Positions 35,132-44,261 of a stretch of 64,000 bases of DNA are shown one piece after another (position 1 is the stretch's first letter; each line of letters starts with the position of its first letter). The stretch is from contig NZ_LUAX01000007.1 of the NCBI RefSeq assembly GCF_001695575.1, positions 868,001 through 932,000 on the forward strand, in the 5' to 3' direction. This stretch comes from Vibrio europaeus (GTDB lineage Bacteria > Pseudomonadota > Gammaproteobacteria > Enterobacterales > Vibrionaceae). Below the pieces are notes generated by a model. It saw only the letters and a list, made by a program, of their open reading frames with translations, had not been told where the DNA came from and searched no databases. A program made the translations under genes and the position numbers.

Positions 35132-35859
35132 TCGTTTCACACAATGAATTGGTTGCCGCAGTGAATAAGGCATTTTTAGGTATGCGTCGTCATTGTGGTG
35201 AAGCGGATGTCATCGCCAATATGGTGGCGGATCTGCAAATGGTGGGGCTCAATGGTGTGAGGCATTTTAACAATGCCAGTCAGTTTCTCAGCTTAGATTC
35301 AGATTGTGCGGTATCGATCTCCAACCAAAGCGATTCAAGCTTTGAGGTTGATTTCCACAATAGCAGTATCGCATGTCAGTTACCTGCGGTACTAGATTTT
35401 GCCTTAGAGAAAATGGTGGATAACAAAGCCATCACGATAATACTAAAACAATGTCATAACCGTTGGTTAGCCTACAGTGAACTGGTTCGCTTGGCGGCAA
35501 AAGGTATCGCCTGTCGCGCGCAATGGGTCAATGGCAGCAGTCCGCAACGTGCTCTGTATGTGCTTAACCGTGGTTGCGTTGCACCTGAGGTGTTCTTTTC
35601 CGATACCTATGTTGACGGCAGCGATGATGTTCACAAGATGACGATTGAACTGTCGGTTAACGATTTTGATGTTAATCAAAGTGCGCAAGGCTATTCTATT
35701 CATATCGATAGTGCAGAACTAAGTCGCGCTCAGCAGACATCATGGCAAGAAGGTATCTTGGTTGAGGATGCTGAGTGGGAGGCGCTCAAACAGGCAGCGA
35801 CAGTGTTTCTAGTTGAAAACAGTGCTCGCTCGATTCAAGGAGCTGGTGAGTTAGCCTAA
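35128..35859 (+). CDS. DUF3726-like protein
   Basis: 243 residues, soluble. The N-terminal SHNELVAAVNKAFLGMRRHCGEADVIANMVADLQ resembles the start of DUF3726 as I remember it; this is an uncertain match. It overlaps the 578-residue unknown by ATGA and ends the operon. Function unknown; the tight coupling suggests a two-subunit enzyme or complex. Confidence 0.65.
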   Translation: MIVSHNELVAAVNKAFLGMRRHCGEADVIANMVADLQMVGLNGVRHFNNASQFLSLDSDCAVSISNQSDSSFEVDFHNSSIACQLPAVLDFALEKMVDNKAITIILKQCHNRWLAYSELVRLAAKGIACRAQWVNGSSPQRALYVLNRGCVAPEVFFSDTYVDGSDDVHKMTIELSVNDFDVNQSAQGYSIHIDSAELSRAQQTSWQEGILVEDAEWEALKQAATVFLVENSARSIQGAGELA

Positions 35860-35878
35860 CATCAGATCGAAATAGACA

Positions 35879-35900
35879 AAGGGCTGTTATCGCAGCCCTT
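35879..35900. terminator. Operon-end hairpin
   Basis: AAGGGCTG-TTATCG-CAGCCCTT between the converging DUF3726 and LysE genes. Confidence 0.7.
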
Positions 35901-35904
35901 ATGA

Positions 35905-36516
35905 TTAATCATTAAACCCCAGTGCTAATCCAAATAGCAGTAGTCCCGCTCCACACAACTGATTAAGTCGATGCTTGGCTTTACTCAATAAGGTTTGCAG
36001 CTTATTGGAGGAGAAGAGTAGTGCGACTAGTACAAACCACAGGCCGTGTAGAAGCATCATATAGCCACCATAGATCAGGGCGTTATTGTTACTTGATGCG
36101 TCGTTGGTCATTACCTGACTGAAAATACTCAAGAAAAACAGCATGGTTTTAGGATTAAGCACATTACAAAGAAAGCCTTCACCTAGATAGCGCCAAGCGG
36201 ATTTGGCTGCACTCGGCTCGATTGTATTAGACTGCGCTGAGGGTTGTGTGAAAAGGCCTCTCAATCCTAAGTAAATTAAGTATCCTGCACCTAGGTATCG
36301 AACCAGATTAAACAACCATTCATTCTGTGAGATTAGGTAACTAATACCGAGCATCGAGTAAGCAATATGAACTCCGATGGCAAGACTGATACCCAATGCA
36401 CTCATGACACCCGCTTTACGGCCATGATTAAGGCTATTTTTAAGTACCAGCACAAAATCAGCTCCCGGACTTATAACGATTAAGATGCCTAGTAGCGCTA
36501 AACTTATTAACTCCAT
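35905..36516 (-). CDS. LysE/RhtB-family amino-acid exporter
   Basis: 203 residues with six membrane segments; SPGADFVLVLKNSLNHGRKAGVMSALGI near the start and LCNVLNPKTMLFFLSIF in the middle are the family signature. Exports an amino acid. Start 36516 is used: the open frame continues to 36615 but without similarity. Divergent from the LysR gene at 36618, which likely controls it. Confidence 0.9.
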   Translation of the reverse strand: MELISLALLGILIVISPGADFVLVLKNSLNHGRKAGVMSALGISLAIGVHIAYSMLGISYLISQNEWLFNLVRYLGAGYLIYLGLRGLFTQPSAQSNTIEPSAAKSAWRYLGEGFLCNVLNPKTMLFFLSIFSQVMTNDASSNNNALIYGGYMMLLHGLWFVLVALLFSSNKLQTLLSKAKHRLNQLCGAGLLLFGLALGFND

Positions 36517-36617
36517 ATTTATTCCCAGTTTGATTGGATTATGGTTGGCATTGTAGGTAAAACCAGTTGTACCTATAATCGAAATGAATTCTGATAATTC
36601 GTGAGAAAAATTCACCT

Positions 36618-37478
36618 ATGAGACATCTTAAATCGTTTCACGTCTTTCATGTCGCCGCCCAGTGCTCAAGTTACAGTGAGGCTGCAGAGCGGCTGAACAT
36701 TACGCACGGCGCAGTAAGCAAGCAGATTAAAGTACTGGAAAACTATCTCGGCCAGACCTTATTTGTGAAGCAGGGGAGAAATGTCCGCTTGAGTGAGCAA
36801 GGAGAGCTGCTCAAAACCTACACAGAGCAGGCTTTTCAAGCGCTTGAAACGGGTGTGGCTAAGTTAGAAACACACAATCAAAACGTTCTAGAAGTTTCCT
36901 GCGAGCCGACACTAACCATGCGTTGGCTAATGCCTAGGTTGTCTGCGTTTAATGATGATTTCTCTACCGATGTGCGCTTATCTACCGCAGGCGGAGCAAT
37001 CAATCTGGAACGATCTGGATTATCAATGGCAATACGACGAGATGATTTTCCTATTGCCAATGATTATCAGCAAACTTCTTTAATTGAAGAGTGGGTTGGG
37101 CCAGTGATGTCGCCGGAGTACTGGCAGCAAGTAGAGCAGGATTTGGCTACTATGAAACTGCTTCACAGTCAGACACGTCCGTTGGCTTGGGAAAATTGGT
37201 GTAACGAACTGAATAAACCAGAGCTGTTAGCTAACGAGCAACAGACTTTGGCTCATTTTTACTTCTCACTTCAAGCCAGTGTTGATGGACTAGGGGCAAC
37301 GATAGGCTCTTACCCCTTGGTCGTTGATGACCTGCAACGTGGTAACCTCATTGCACCATTTGGTTTTGTACCATCGGGGCATAGCTACATCTTACTCAGT
37401 AAAAATCAGCCAGCCACAAAATTGGAAGAGCAGTTTCGACTGTGGCTACTGGAATCCTTTAAACAATGTAAACCTTAG
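36618..37478 (+). CDS. LysR-family regulator (GcvA-like)
   Basis: 286 residues: HTH with SYSEAAERLNITHGAVSKQIKVLENYLGQ, then an effector domain with the GcvA/AmpR-like VSCEPTLTMRWLMPRLSAF. It is next to, and divergent from, a LysE-type exporter, the standard arrangement for an amino-acid-responsive regulator and its exporter. Confidence 0.9.
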   Translation: MRHLKSFHVFHVAAQCSSYSEAAERLNITHGAVSKQIKVLENYLGQTLFVKQGRNVRLSEQGELLKTYTEQAFQALETGVAKLETHNQNVLEVSCEPTLTMRWLMPRLSAFNDDFSTDVRLSTAGGAINLERSGLSMAIRRDDFPIANDYQQTSLIEEWVGPVMSPEYWQQVEQDLATMKLLHSQTRPLAWENWCNELNKPELLANEQQTLAHFYFSLQASVDGLGATIGSYPLVVDDLQRGNLIAPFGFVPSGHSYILLSKNQPATKLEEQFRLWLLESFKQCKP

Positions 37479-37527
37479 CTCGATGAACAGCTTACAAATT
37501 CGGACATTGATTGAATAAACTCGCGAT

Positions 37528-38556
37528 TTAATTGATCGAAGTGCTAGCCCTGCGCGTTAGCTTAAAGCCGATATCTGTTACGGCTTCGACTCGGTCGCCT
37601 TTGATCTGGTGGAGCAGTTTTTCTGCCGCTTTGGTTCCCATTCGCTCGTAGTCGACTTCTGCACTGGTTAGGCTCGGGTAGGCATGCTCTGCCATTGAAG
37701 ATCCCTCTAAACAGATGATAGCAATATCGGTTGGAACCTTGAGCACTCTGCGGTGACATTCAAATAAAGCGCCGATGGCAATCTCTTCATGACTACATAC
37801 TAGTGCATTGAGAGTGGAATCGCGCAGCAACAGCTTAGCCAAACCTTCAGCTCCGAGTTGTGAAGAAGGGGCTTCGTGTGTGGTTAGAAAGTGATCCGGC
37901 GTTAGATAGTTTTCTATCATTGCGCTTTGCCAACCATGGAGTTTACGTTGCAGGGTTGAATGCTCGCCACGTGCACCAATAAAGCCAACATTATTAAAGC
38001 CTTGCTCGATAATATGTTTGGTACAGGATTTCCCGATGTCGAAATGATCGACGCCAATATTCAGATATTGTGCGGTAGAGGTTAGCTCGGCTATCTCAAG
38101 TACTGGCGTATTTGCCGCTTCTAACAACTGGTGGGTGCGTTTGCTGTGTTCTCCACCAAACAGTACCACCCCCGCAGGGCGACTTTCGAGAAAGGTTGAA
38201 AGCAGTTTTTCTTCTTGATCTACCGAGTAGTCGCTGTAGCCGAGAATCAGTTGGTAGCCCGCTTTGTTTAGGGTTTGTTGGAAGCTAGGTAGAAACAAGG
38301 CACAAGATTTATCGATCAATGAAGGCAGGATCAAAGCAATTGAATAGCTCTCAGCTGAGGCCAATGCGCCCGCCGCTTTATTGGGAATATAACCTAGCTC
38401 ATCAACGACTTGTTGAATCTTTTCTCGCAATTTGTCAGACACCAAGTCTGGTGTTCTTAATGCTCGCGAAACGGTCATCGAACCCACACCGGCCTTTTTG
38501 GCTACATCGGCAAGTGTGACTTTTCCAGTGCTTCTGCGTTTTCGCGGTTCGCTCAT
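37528..38556 (-). CDS. LacI-family transcriptional repressor
   Basis: 342 residues: HTH with TLADVAKKAGVGSMTVSRAL and hinge helix NKAAGALASA, then a sugar-binding core similar to gluconate repressors (GntR of the LacI family). It is divergent from an ascorbate-type PTS, and three palindromic sites with a central GCGC-containing TAGCGCTA core, a LacI-type pattern, lie between them. Confidence 0.92.
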   Translation of the reverse strand: MSEPRKRRSTGKVTLADVAKKAGVGSMTVSRALRTPDLVSDKLREKIQQVVDELGYIPNKAAGALASAESYSIALILPSLIDKSCALFLPSFQQTLNKAGYQLILGYSDYSVDQEEKLLSTFLESRPAGVVLFGGEHSKRTHQLLEAANTPVLEIAELTSTAQYLNIGVDHFDIGKSCTKHIIEQGFNNVGFIGARGEHSTLQRKLHGWQSAMIENYLTPDHFLTTHEAPSSQLGAEGLAKLLLRDSTLNALVCSHEEIAIGALFECHRRVLKVPTDIAIICLEGSSMAEHAYPSLTSAEVDYERMGTKAAEKLLHQIKGDRVEAVTDIGFKLTRRASTSIN

Positions 38557-38681
38557 TTTTTTATTTTCGTTTTTTTATCTATTAATTCGCCGCGACATCT
38601 TATCACAGCCCTTTGGTTGAAATGATATTAGCGCATTAGATGGTGATCACAAGCATATGAAACCGCATTAAGATTAATAAA

Positions 38682-38729
38682 TGGTAGCGCTATCACAGTT
38701 TATGATAGCGCTACCAGATAGCGCTATCA
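38682..38729. promoter_or_regulatory. Three LacI-type operators
   Basis: TGGTAGCGCTATCA (38682-38695), TGATAGCGCTACCA (38703-38716) and AGATAGCGCTATCA (38716-38729) share TAGCGCTA at 21- and 13-base spacing. They lie 80-125 bases before the EIIA start and would repress the PTS and the regulator gene. TGTGATCA-like motifs flank them (about 38733 and 38643), perhaps CRP half sites. Confidence 0.8.
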
Positions 38730-38807
38730 TTTGTGATCATTGTCCGGTTTTTCCACAAGGATCATCGTTAGAGTAGCGCCATCAAAACAACAAATCGGAA
38801 AGATCCA

Positions 38808-39251
38808 ATGCTAAGTGAACTGATTACCTCTGATGTGATTCGAGTCCATGCTGAAGCTAGCGACTGGAAAGACGCTGTTCAAAAATCGTGTCAGGCATTG
38901 CTTGATAATGGCGCTGTTGAGCCAAGCTACGTAGAGGCGATTTTTCGCTCGCATCAAGAGCTAGGTCCTTACTATGTCGTTGGCCCTGGTATGGCGATGC
39001 CGCATGCAAGACCAGAAGATGGGGTTAATCGTTTATCACTTGCGATCACTGTGATTCAAAACGGCGTTAACTTTGCCTCTGAAGGTAATGACCCTGTGAA
39101 GATGTTGGTGACGTTAGCGGCAACGGATAGCGATAGCCATGTCGGTGCTATTTCTAAACTGGCTGAGCTGTTTATGAATGAAGAGCATGTAGAGCAAATC
39201 TGCAACGCTCAATCTGTCGATGACGTTTTAGCCGTCATCAAGAATTACTAA
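38808..39251 (+). CDS. PTS EIIA, ascorbate/mannitol type
   Basis: 147 residues with the phosphorylated His66 in GMAMPHARPEDG and a fold like SgaA/UlaC. Passes phosphate from HPr to the EIIB at 39308. First gene of the EIIA-EIIB-EIIC operon, downstream of the LacI operators. Confidence 0.92.
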   Translation: MLSELITSDVIRVHAEASDWKDAVQKSCQALLDNGAVEPSYVEAIFRSHQELGPYYVVGPGMAMPHARPEDGVNRLSLAITVIQNGVNFASEGNDPVKMLVTLAATDSDSHVGAISKLAELFMNEEHVEQICNAQSVDDVLAVIKNY

Positions 39252-39307
39252 AACATCACTCCTGACTATCACCCCTATAGATATCAAGAATAAAAAGGTA
39301 CTGAATT

Positions 39308-39595
39308 ATGAAAATTATGGTTGTTTGTGGACACGGTCTTGGCACGAGCCTGATGATGGAAATGAGCATCAAGGGCATTGTCAAAGAGCTTGAGATTAAT
39401 GCAGCGGTTGATCACATTGATTTAGGCAGTGCAAAAGGCACAGATTGTGACATCTTTATTGGTACGAACGATATTACAGACCAATTGAAAGCACTCGATG
39501 TTGAACCGAAGATCGTCAGCCTAGATAACATGGTTGATAAAGTCGCAATGAAAGAGCGTTTATCTGCAGCTTTACAAGAACTTGGCGCACTATAG
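39308..39595 (+). CDS. PTS EIIB, ascorbate type
   Basis: 95 residues with Cys7 in VVCGHGLGTSLMME, the phosphoryl-carrying loop of UlaB/SgaB-like proteins. Takes phosphate from EIIA and gives it to the sugar moved by the EIIC at 39605, nine bases downstream. Confidence 0.92.
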   Translation: MKIMVVCGHGLGTSLMMEMSIKGIVKELEINAAVDHIDLGSAKGTDCDIFIGTNDITDQLKALDVEPKIVSLDNMVDKVAMKERLSAALQELGAL

Positions 39596-39604
39596 GGGGC
39601 CATT

Positions 39605-40861
39605 ATGGAATTCTTTAGTTTCTTAATGAACGATGTCCTATCAGAACCCGCTGTTCTGGTTGGTCTTATCGCTCTTATCGGCCTAATTGCTCAGAAAAAG
39701 CCGGTGACTGAATGTATTAAAGGCACAGTAAAAACCATTCTAGGTTTTATCATCTTGGGCGCTGGTGCTGGCTTAGTTGTTACCTCTCTAGGTGATTTTG
39801 CGACTATCTTCCAGCAAGCGTTTGGTATTACGGGTGTGGTACCAAACAACGAAGCGATTGTGTCGATTGCTCAAGAAGCATTTGGTAAAGAAATGGCGAT
39901 GATCATGTTCTTTGCGATGCTTGTGAACATTCTGATTGCTCGTTTAACGCCATGGAAATTTATCTTCCTGACAGGTCACCACACGTTATTTATGTCTATG
40001 ATGGTGGCGGCGATCCTATCTTCAAGTGGAATGAGTGGTGTACCTCTTATTGCATTAGGTTCTTTGGTTGTTGGCTCAGTGATGGTGTTTTTCCCAGCTA
40101 TCGCGCACCGTTACATGAAGCAAGTGACAGGTTCTGATGATGTGGCTATTGGTCACTTCTCGACACTCTCCTACGTGCTAGCGGGCTTCATTGGCAGCAA
40201 GTTTGGTAATAAAGAGCACTCGACAGAAGAGATGAACGTACCAAAGAGCTTGCTGTTCTTACGTGATACGCCAGTCGCTATCTCTTTCACTATGGGCATC
40301 ATATTTATGGTGACCTGTATCTTCGCAGGCGGTGACTTTGTTCGCGAAGTGAGTGGTGGTAAACACTGGTTTATGTTTGCCCTGATGCAGTCGATTACGT
40401 TTGCCGGTGGTGTTTACGTTATCCTGCAAGGTGTACGTATGGTTATCGCTGAAATCGTTCCTGCATTTAAAGGTATTTCAGACAAGCTTGTGCCAAACGC
40501 TAAACCGGCGCTCGATTGTCCTGTGGTATTCCCTTACGCGCCAAATGCTGTACTGGTTGGTTTCTTATCCAGTTTTGCAGCAGGCTTGCTAGGTATGTTC
40601 TTACTTTACGTGATGGGCTTAACTGTGATTATCCCGGGTGTCGTACCACACTTCTTCGTTGGTGCAGCTGCGGGTGTATTTGGTAACGCAACAGGTGGTC
40701 GCCGTGGTGCAATCTTAGGTGCTTTTGCTCAAGGTCTACTGATTACCTTCCTACCAGTATTCCTAATGCCAGTATTGGGCGACCTAGGTTTTGCTAACAC
40801 AACATTCAGTGACGCAGACTTCGGTGCCGTCGGTATTCTGCTTGGTTTGATTGTTCGCTAA
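39605..40861 (+). CDS. PTS EIIC, ascorbate type (UlaA/SgaT family)
   Basis: 418 residues, multiple membrane segments; the AG superfamily permease pattern is seen in GLIALIGLIAQKKPVTECIKGTVKTILGF, in GHHTLFMSMMVAAI and in the GNATGGRRGAILGAF loop. No catabolic gene follows in the operon, so the imported sugar is unknown; L-ascorbate or a pentose/uronate-like acid is possible. Confidence 0.92.
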   Translation: MEFFSFLMNDVLSEPAVLVGLIALIGLIAQKKPVTECIKGTVKTILGFIILGAGAGLVVTSLGDFATIFQQAFGITGVVPNNEAIVSIAQEAFGKEMAMIMFFAMLVNILIARLTPWKFIFLTGHHTLFMSMMVAAILSSSGMSGVPLIALGSLVVGSVMVFFPAIAHRYMKQVTGSDDVAIGHFSTLSYVLAGFIGSKFGNKEHSTEEMNVPKSLLFLRDTPVAISFTMGIIFMVTCIFAGGDFVREVSGGKHWFMFALMQSITFAGGVYVILQGVRMVIAEIVPAFKGISDKLVPNAKPALDCPVVFPYAPNAVLVGFLSSFAAGLLGMFLLYVMGLTVIIPGVVPHFFVGAAAGVFGNATGGRRGAILGAFAQGLLITFLPVFLMPVLGDLGFANTTFSDADFGAVGILLGLIVR

Positions 40862-40881
40862 TATCATTTACTAGATACGTA

Positions 40882-40906
40882 AAAGCCTCCAACTGGAGGC
40901 TTTTTT
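40882..40906 (+). terminator. Terminator of the ascorbate-type PTS operon
   Basis: GCCTCCA-AC-TGGAGGC flanked by A4 and T6, ending 45 bases after the EIIC stop; may act both ways. Confidence 0.92.
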
Positions 40907-40924
40907 GTTATTGGTGATGGATTA

Positions 40925-41692
40925 CTATTTCTCAGTCAGTCGCACAATTGCCGGCAATGTGTCATGAAATGTGCCCTGTGCTCCCATAAAACCAAAGGTA
41001 TAGGGGGTCACCTTGAGTCCATCTCTTGCCGCGATATCTTGGCTTTCTCTGAGTAGAGTGAACATCCAGTCTTCGAGCTTATGGTTTATCTCCAAAAATT
41101 CTTGGTGAGTCAGCTCTGCTTTCAGGCTAACCAGAAAAGCCTGCTCATCTTCTACGGGAATATTGATGACTCGCTTTTGCAAGCCACTTAAAACTCTGGT
41201 GGTAAAAAATTCAGGGTACCTGGCGCCTTGCTCAAATGCGGTATGGCCGGGAACCAAGAGTTTACATTGGTTATTGATTCCCCGAGAGATTAAGTCCGCC
41301 TTTTCGAGCATGCGTAGATACAAATGCACGGATGCTTGATCCAATTGATACCTCTGCGCAATGTCGTCTACGGTTTTGTGTTCGGCAAGTTCGCTCCAAA
41401 AAGTAAACAGGGGAGGGCATTGGTAAAAAGCCGTGTCTTGCTCTGTGGTGAATAGAGGAAGCGTATTAAGGTTTTGCTCGGCTAATTTGAGCAGCTGAGA
41501 CAATGGAAGTTCGATAATTTGACTAATATGAATCAGTCGTTGCATCGACATGGGTTGAGCATTATTAAGTAATCGTTTAACGCTCACGATTGAGAGATCG
41601 AGTTGCTCGGCAAGATCTTGATAAGAAACTCCCACCTTCTTTAATTCTCGTTTAATTAGTCGGCAGATTTCTACTGCCAGATTTTGATCCAT
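40925..41692 (-). CDS. XRE-type helix-turn-helix regulator
   Basis: 255 residues: an N-terminal XRE HTH (VSYQDLAEQLDLSIVSVKRLL) and a C-terminal part without recognised domain, containing a second HTH-like segment (VDDIAQRYQLDQASVHLYLRML). The start MDQNL at 41692 is used; the open frame reaches 41731. Divergent from the MFS transporter and likely to control it. Confidence 0.8.
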   Translation of the reverse strand: MDQNLAVEICRLIKRELKKVGVSYQDLAEQLDLSIVSVKRLLNNAQPMSMQRLIHISQIIELPLSQLLKLAEQNLNTLPLFTTEQDTAFYQCPPLFTFWSELAEHKTVDDIAQRYQLDQASVHLYLRMLEKADLISRGINNQCKLLVPGHTAFEQGARYPEFFTTRVLSGLQKRVINIPVEDEQAFLVSLKAELTHQEFLEINHKLEDWMFTLLRESQDIAARDGLKVTPYTFGFMGAQGTFHDTLPAIVRLTEK

Positions 41693-41815
41693 TCTTTTCC
41701 CGAACGCATGTGACGATACATTGAGTATCATATTAATGACCTAAAATAGATATGTTTGTATTTTAGAATCACTATGGGATTCTTCTCTCATTCTAATTAG
41801 TGAGTGAGAGACACA

Positions 41816-43072
41816 ATGACCCAATCGGCCCTCATATATCGATTTGCAACTCAGCAAGCTTTGCATTGGTCGATCACGGGATTGATCGTTCCGGTTCTGA
41901 TTCTGCTTTTCCAAACCCGCGGCTTAAATCTCACCGAAATCGGTATAGTGATGGCACTGTGGATTGGTACTACTGCACTGCTTGAGGTACCACTAGGTAG
42001 CTTTGCTGATCAGTTTGGTCGAGTGAGAACTTACCGATTGTCTCTGTTAATGACCATATTAGGTGCAGCACTAATGTTGCAGGCGTCAAACTTGATTTTT
42101 GTTATGGTCAGTGCTGTATTACTTGGCGCAGCTCGTGCCATCTATTCGGGTACGTTAGACGCTTGGTTTTATGACCAATTTCAGTCAATTGAAGGAGAGG
42201 CTAGCTATCACTCAGCACTTGCTAAGATCAACATTATGGTCACTTTTGGCTTAGCACTTGGCTCTCTGATTGGAGGCTGGTTACCTGACTCTGGCCTAGT
42301 ACATTTTTCTTGGATGCAATCTATCTATGATATCAACTTACTGGTGATCATTACGGCAAGTATCGCCTTGCTCATTGTGACTCAATGGTTAGTACCTATT
42401 GAACTGTCTAAGACAGGAAGCAAGCCTGAACCTAGGCCAAGCAATCTGTTAACCAAAGGGCGTCAAGCATTGAGATTATCTTGGCATCACAGTGTTCTAA
42501 AACCCGTGATGCAAATAACACTCGTGTTAGGCATGGTATTAAGCTGTGTGGAGAATTTATGGCAGCCTTACCTTTCTGAGCTGTTGAGTGAGCGCGACTC
42601 TGGAACTCAGGTATTTGGTCTTATCTCAGCACTTTACTTCCTCATGGCTGCTCTATCTTCTTGGCTTTCGGTCAAAGTGCTGAGCTGGTTTTCAGGGTCA
42701 CACAGAATGTTGCTTTTGGTTAGTCGCGTCGCTTCTGCCGGGGTGCTGTTTGGTCTAGCGTTGACCACTCAGCTAGAGAGTTTTGCCATTGTTTATCTGC
42801 TATTTTTCTTTTTGTTTACCCTTGGTGAGAACTCGCAAAGCGTTTTACTGCAAGACAGCACGCCGAGTGATATGCGTTCGACTATGTTATCGATAAGTTC
42901 GCTAATGGTGACGGTCGGTGGGATGGGGGCATCGTTAGGTTTCGGCTACTTAGCCGATCATTTTGGAATCGGGGTAAGCTGGAGTATCGCTGCGATACTA
43001 TTGATGGCTTCATCTATGCTGTTTGCTTTGATCCCTGCGGAGAAGGCAAAGCGGGGCCATTCACTAGTTTAG
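41816..43072 (+). CDS. MFS transporter
   Basis: 418 residues with twelve hydrophobic segments; the loop 2-3 motif ADQFGRVRTYRLSL is the classical MFS signature. Such proteins with short loops are usually drug or metabolite exporters. GTG 41804 in frame is an alternative start. Confidence 0.88.
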   Translation: MTQSALIYRFATQQALHWSITGLIVPVLILLFQTRGLNLTEIGIVMALWIGTTALLEVPLGSFADQFGRVRTYRLSLLMTILGAALMLQASNLIFVMVSAVLLGAARAIYSGTLDAWFYDQFQSIEGEASYHSALAKINIMVTFGLALGSLIGGWLPDSGLVHFSWMQSIYDINLLVIITASIALLIVTQWLVPIELSKTGSKPEPRPSNLLTKGRQALRLSWHHSVLKPVMQITLVLGMVLSCVENLWQPYLSELLSERDSGTQVFGLISALYFLMAALSSWLSVKVLSWFSGSHRMLLLVSRVASAGVLFGLALTTQLESFAIVYLLFFFLFTLGENSQSVLLQDSTPSDMRSTMLSISSLMVTVGGMGASLGFGYLADHFGIGVSWSIAAILLMASSMLFALIPAEKAKRGHSLV

Positions 43073-43102
43073 TGTTAAGCCTTCATGAGGAAGGCTTAAC
43101 AC
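43072..43102. other. Perfect inverted repeat at the MFS stop
   Basis: GTGTTAAGCCTT-CATGAGG-AAGGCTTAACAC, twelve-base arms, overlapping the last base of the MFS stop codon and just before the converging unknown gene. Likely a bidirectional termination structure; no T run. Confidence 0.7.
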
Positions 43103-43111
43103 CGAGATTGA

Positions 43112-43483
43112 TTAGAAGTACAGCGAAGCCGTTAAACAGATAGTTAACGCGATTGTCGCGTACCAAAAATATTGCGAGCGATTGTCTGCAACGTGAACTC
43201 TGATGTAGTTAATCTCTTCGTTGGCGAGAGTGACAAACTCGTTGTAGTTGATGACTAACTCACTGCTTGATGCTTTGAGGTCTTTCTCTAGTTTGCTAAA
43301 AGCTGCATCGACAAACTTCTTTGCTTCTTCTATCGGTGCCGTAGGCGTGATTAGGTTATTCCAGATCGCCATACGTGACTGGTATTCATCTTCACTCACG
43401 CAGTTCAAAACACGTAGGTCATATTCACGTTTGTGGCGCTCTTTCCCCATCTTCGCAGGGTCTATAGTTTTTAGTCGTTCCAC
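43112..43483 (-). CDS. Small protein of unknown function with C-terminal membrane segment
   Basis: 123 residues, charged helical N-terminal part and a C-terminal hydrophobic stretch (YFWYATIALTICLTASLYF), so possibly tail-anchored. I recognise no domain. Stand-alone; convergent with the MFS gene. Confidence 0.6.
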   Translation of the reverse strand: MERLKTIDPAKMGKERHKREYDLRVLNCVSEDEYQSRMAIWNNLITPTAPIEEAKKFVDAAFSKLEKDLKASSSELVINYNEFVTLANEEINYIRVHVADNRSQYFWYATIALTICLTASLYF

Positions 43484-43724
43484 GATAACTTCTCCAAAAA
43501 GGTTATGCAGTAAATTGTGTTGAGCAGCTGTTATCTGCGGATGCGGGCATAGTAGGTAGGAGCGATATTGATATCAAACGAGTGATTTTATCTAGACGAC
43601 AAAAATTTTTGAGGATTGAGATATAGAATCCTGCTTTCCATTATTTCGCGAGCAAACTCGACTATAACTATAAGATAACTATTAACTTATTCACGGAAAG
43701 TGAACTCTTGAATAGGAGCGAAAC

Positions 43725-44198
43725 ATGCCAAAAACCATTGCGATACAAGATCAGATCCCAAATAACCACTGTTATGGATGCGGGTCAGAGAACCCGCTAG
43801 GTTTACAGATCAAGAGTTACTGGCAATCAGATAGCGAGGCAAGTTGCGACTTTGTTCCTCAAAAACACCATTGCGCCGGACCAACTCATTTTCTCAATGG
43901 CGGCATTATTTCAACCATCATTGATTGTCATTGTGTCTGTATGGCTATCGCTAAGGGGTATCAACTGAATGGGCAGGAAGTCGGGCAAGGGGAGCCTGTT
44001 TGGTTTGCCACGGGCAACTTAAACATCTCGTTCCTTAAGCCTGTCGTAATAAATTCTACGGTGACTTTGAAAGCGAAAATTGTTGAAGCATTCGAAAAGA
44101 AGATAGTGCTTGAATGTGAACTTTTCTCGCAAGGCAGCGTTTGTTGTCGAGCAGAGGTGATTGCAGTCAAGGTGCCAAATGAGTGGTTTTCTGGCTGA
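43725..44198 (+). CDS. PaaI-family hotdog thioesterase
   Basis: 157 residues, single hotdog fold. The N-terminal NNHCYGCGSENPLGLQIK and GPTHFLNGGIISTIIDCHCVCMA fit the 4HBT/PaaI group, where the Asp of the STIIDCH helix is the catalytic acid. Hydrolyses an acyl-CoA thioester; substrate unknown. AGGAG lies before ATG 43725. Confidence 0.87.
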   Translation: MPKTIAIQDQIPNNHCYGCGSENPLGLQIKSYWQSDSEASCDFVPQKHHCAGPTHFLNGGIISTIIDCHCVCMAIAKGYQLNGQEVGQGEPVWFATGNLNISFLKPVVINSTVTLKAKIVEAFEKKIVLECELFSQGSVCCRAEVIAVKVPNEWFSG

Positions 44199-44224
44199 GA
44201 AAGTTAAAATAAATAGGGTGAGAT

Positions 44225-44252
44225 GCCACCGATATACATTGAAATCGGTGGC
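44225..44252. terminator. Hairpin between convergent genes
   Basis: GCCACCGAT / ATCGGTGGC with a ten-base loop between the thioesterase and the hydrolase. Confidence 0.7.
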
Positions 44253-44261
44253 CCTCATCAT

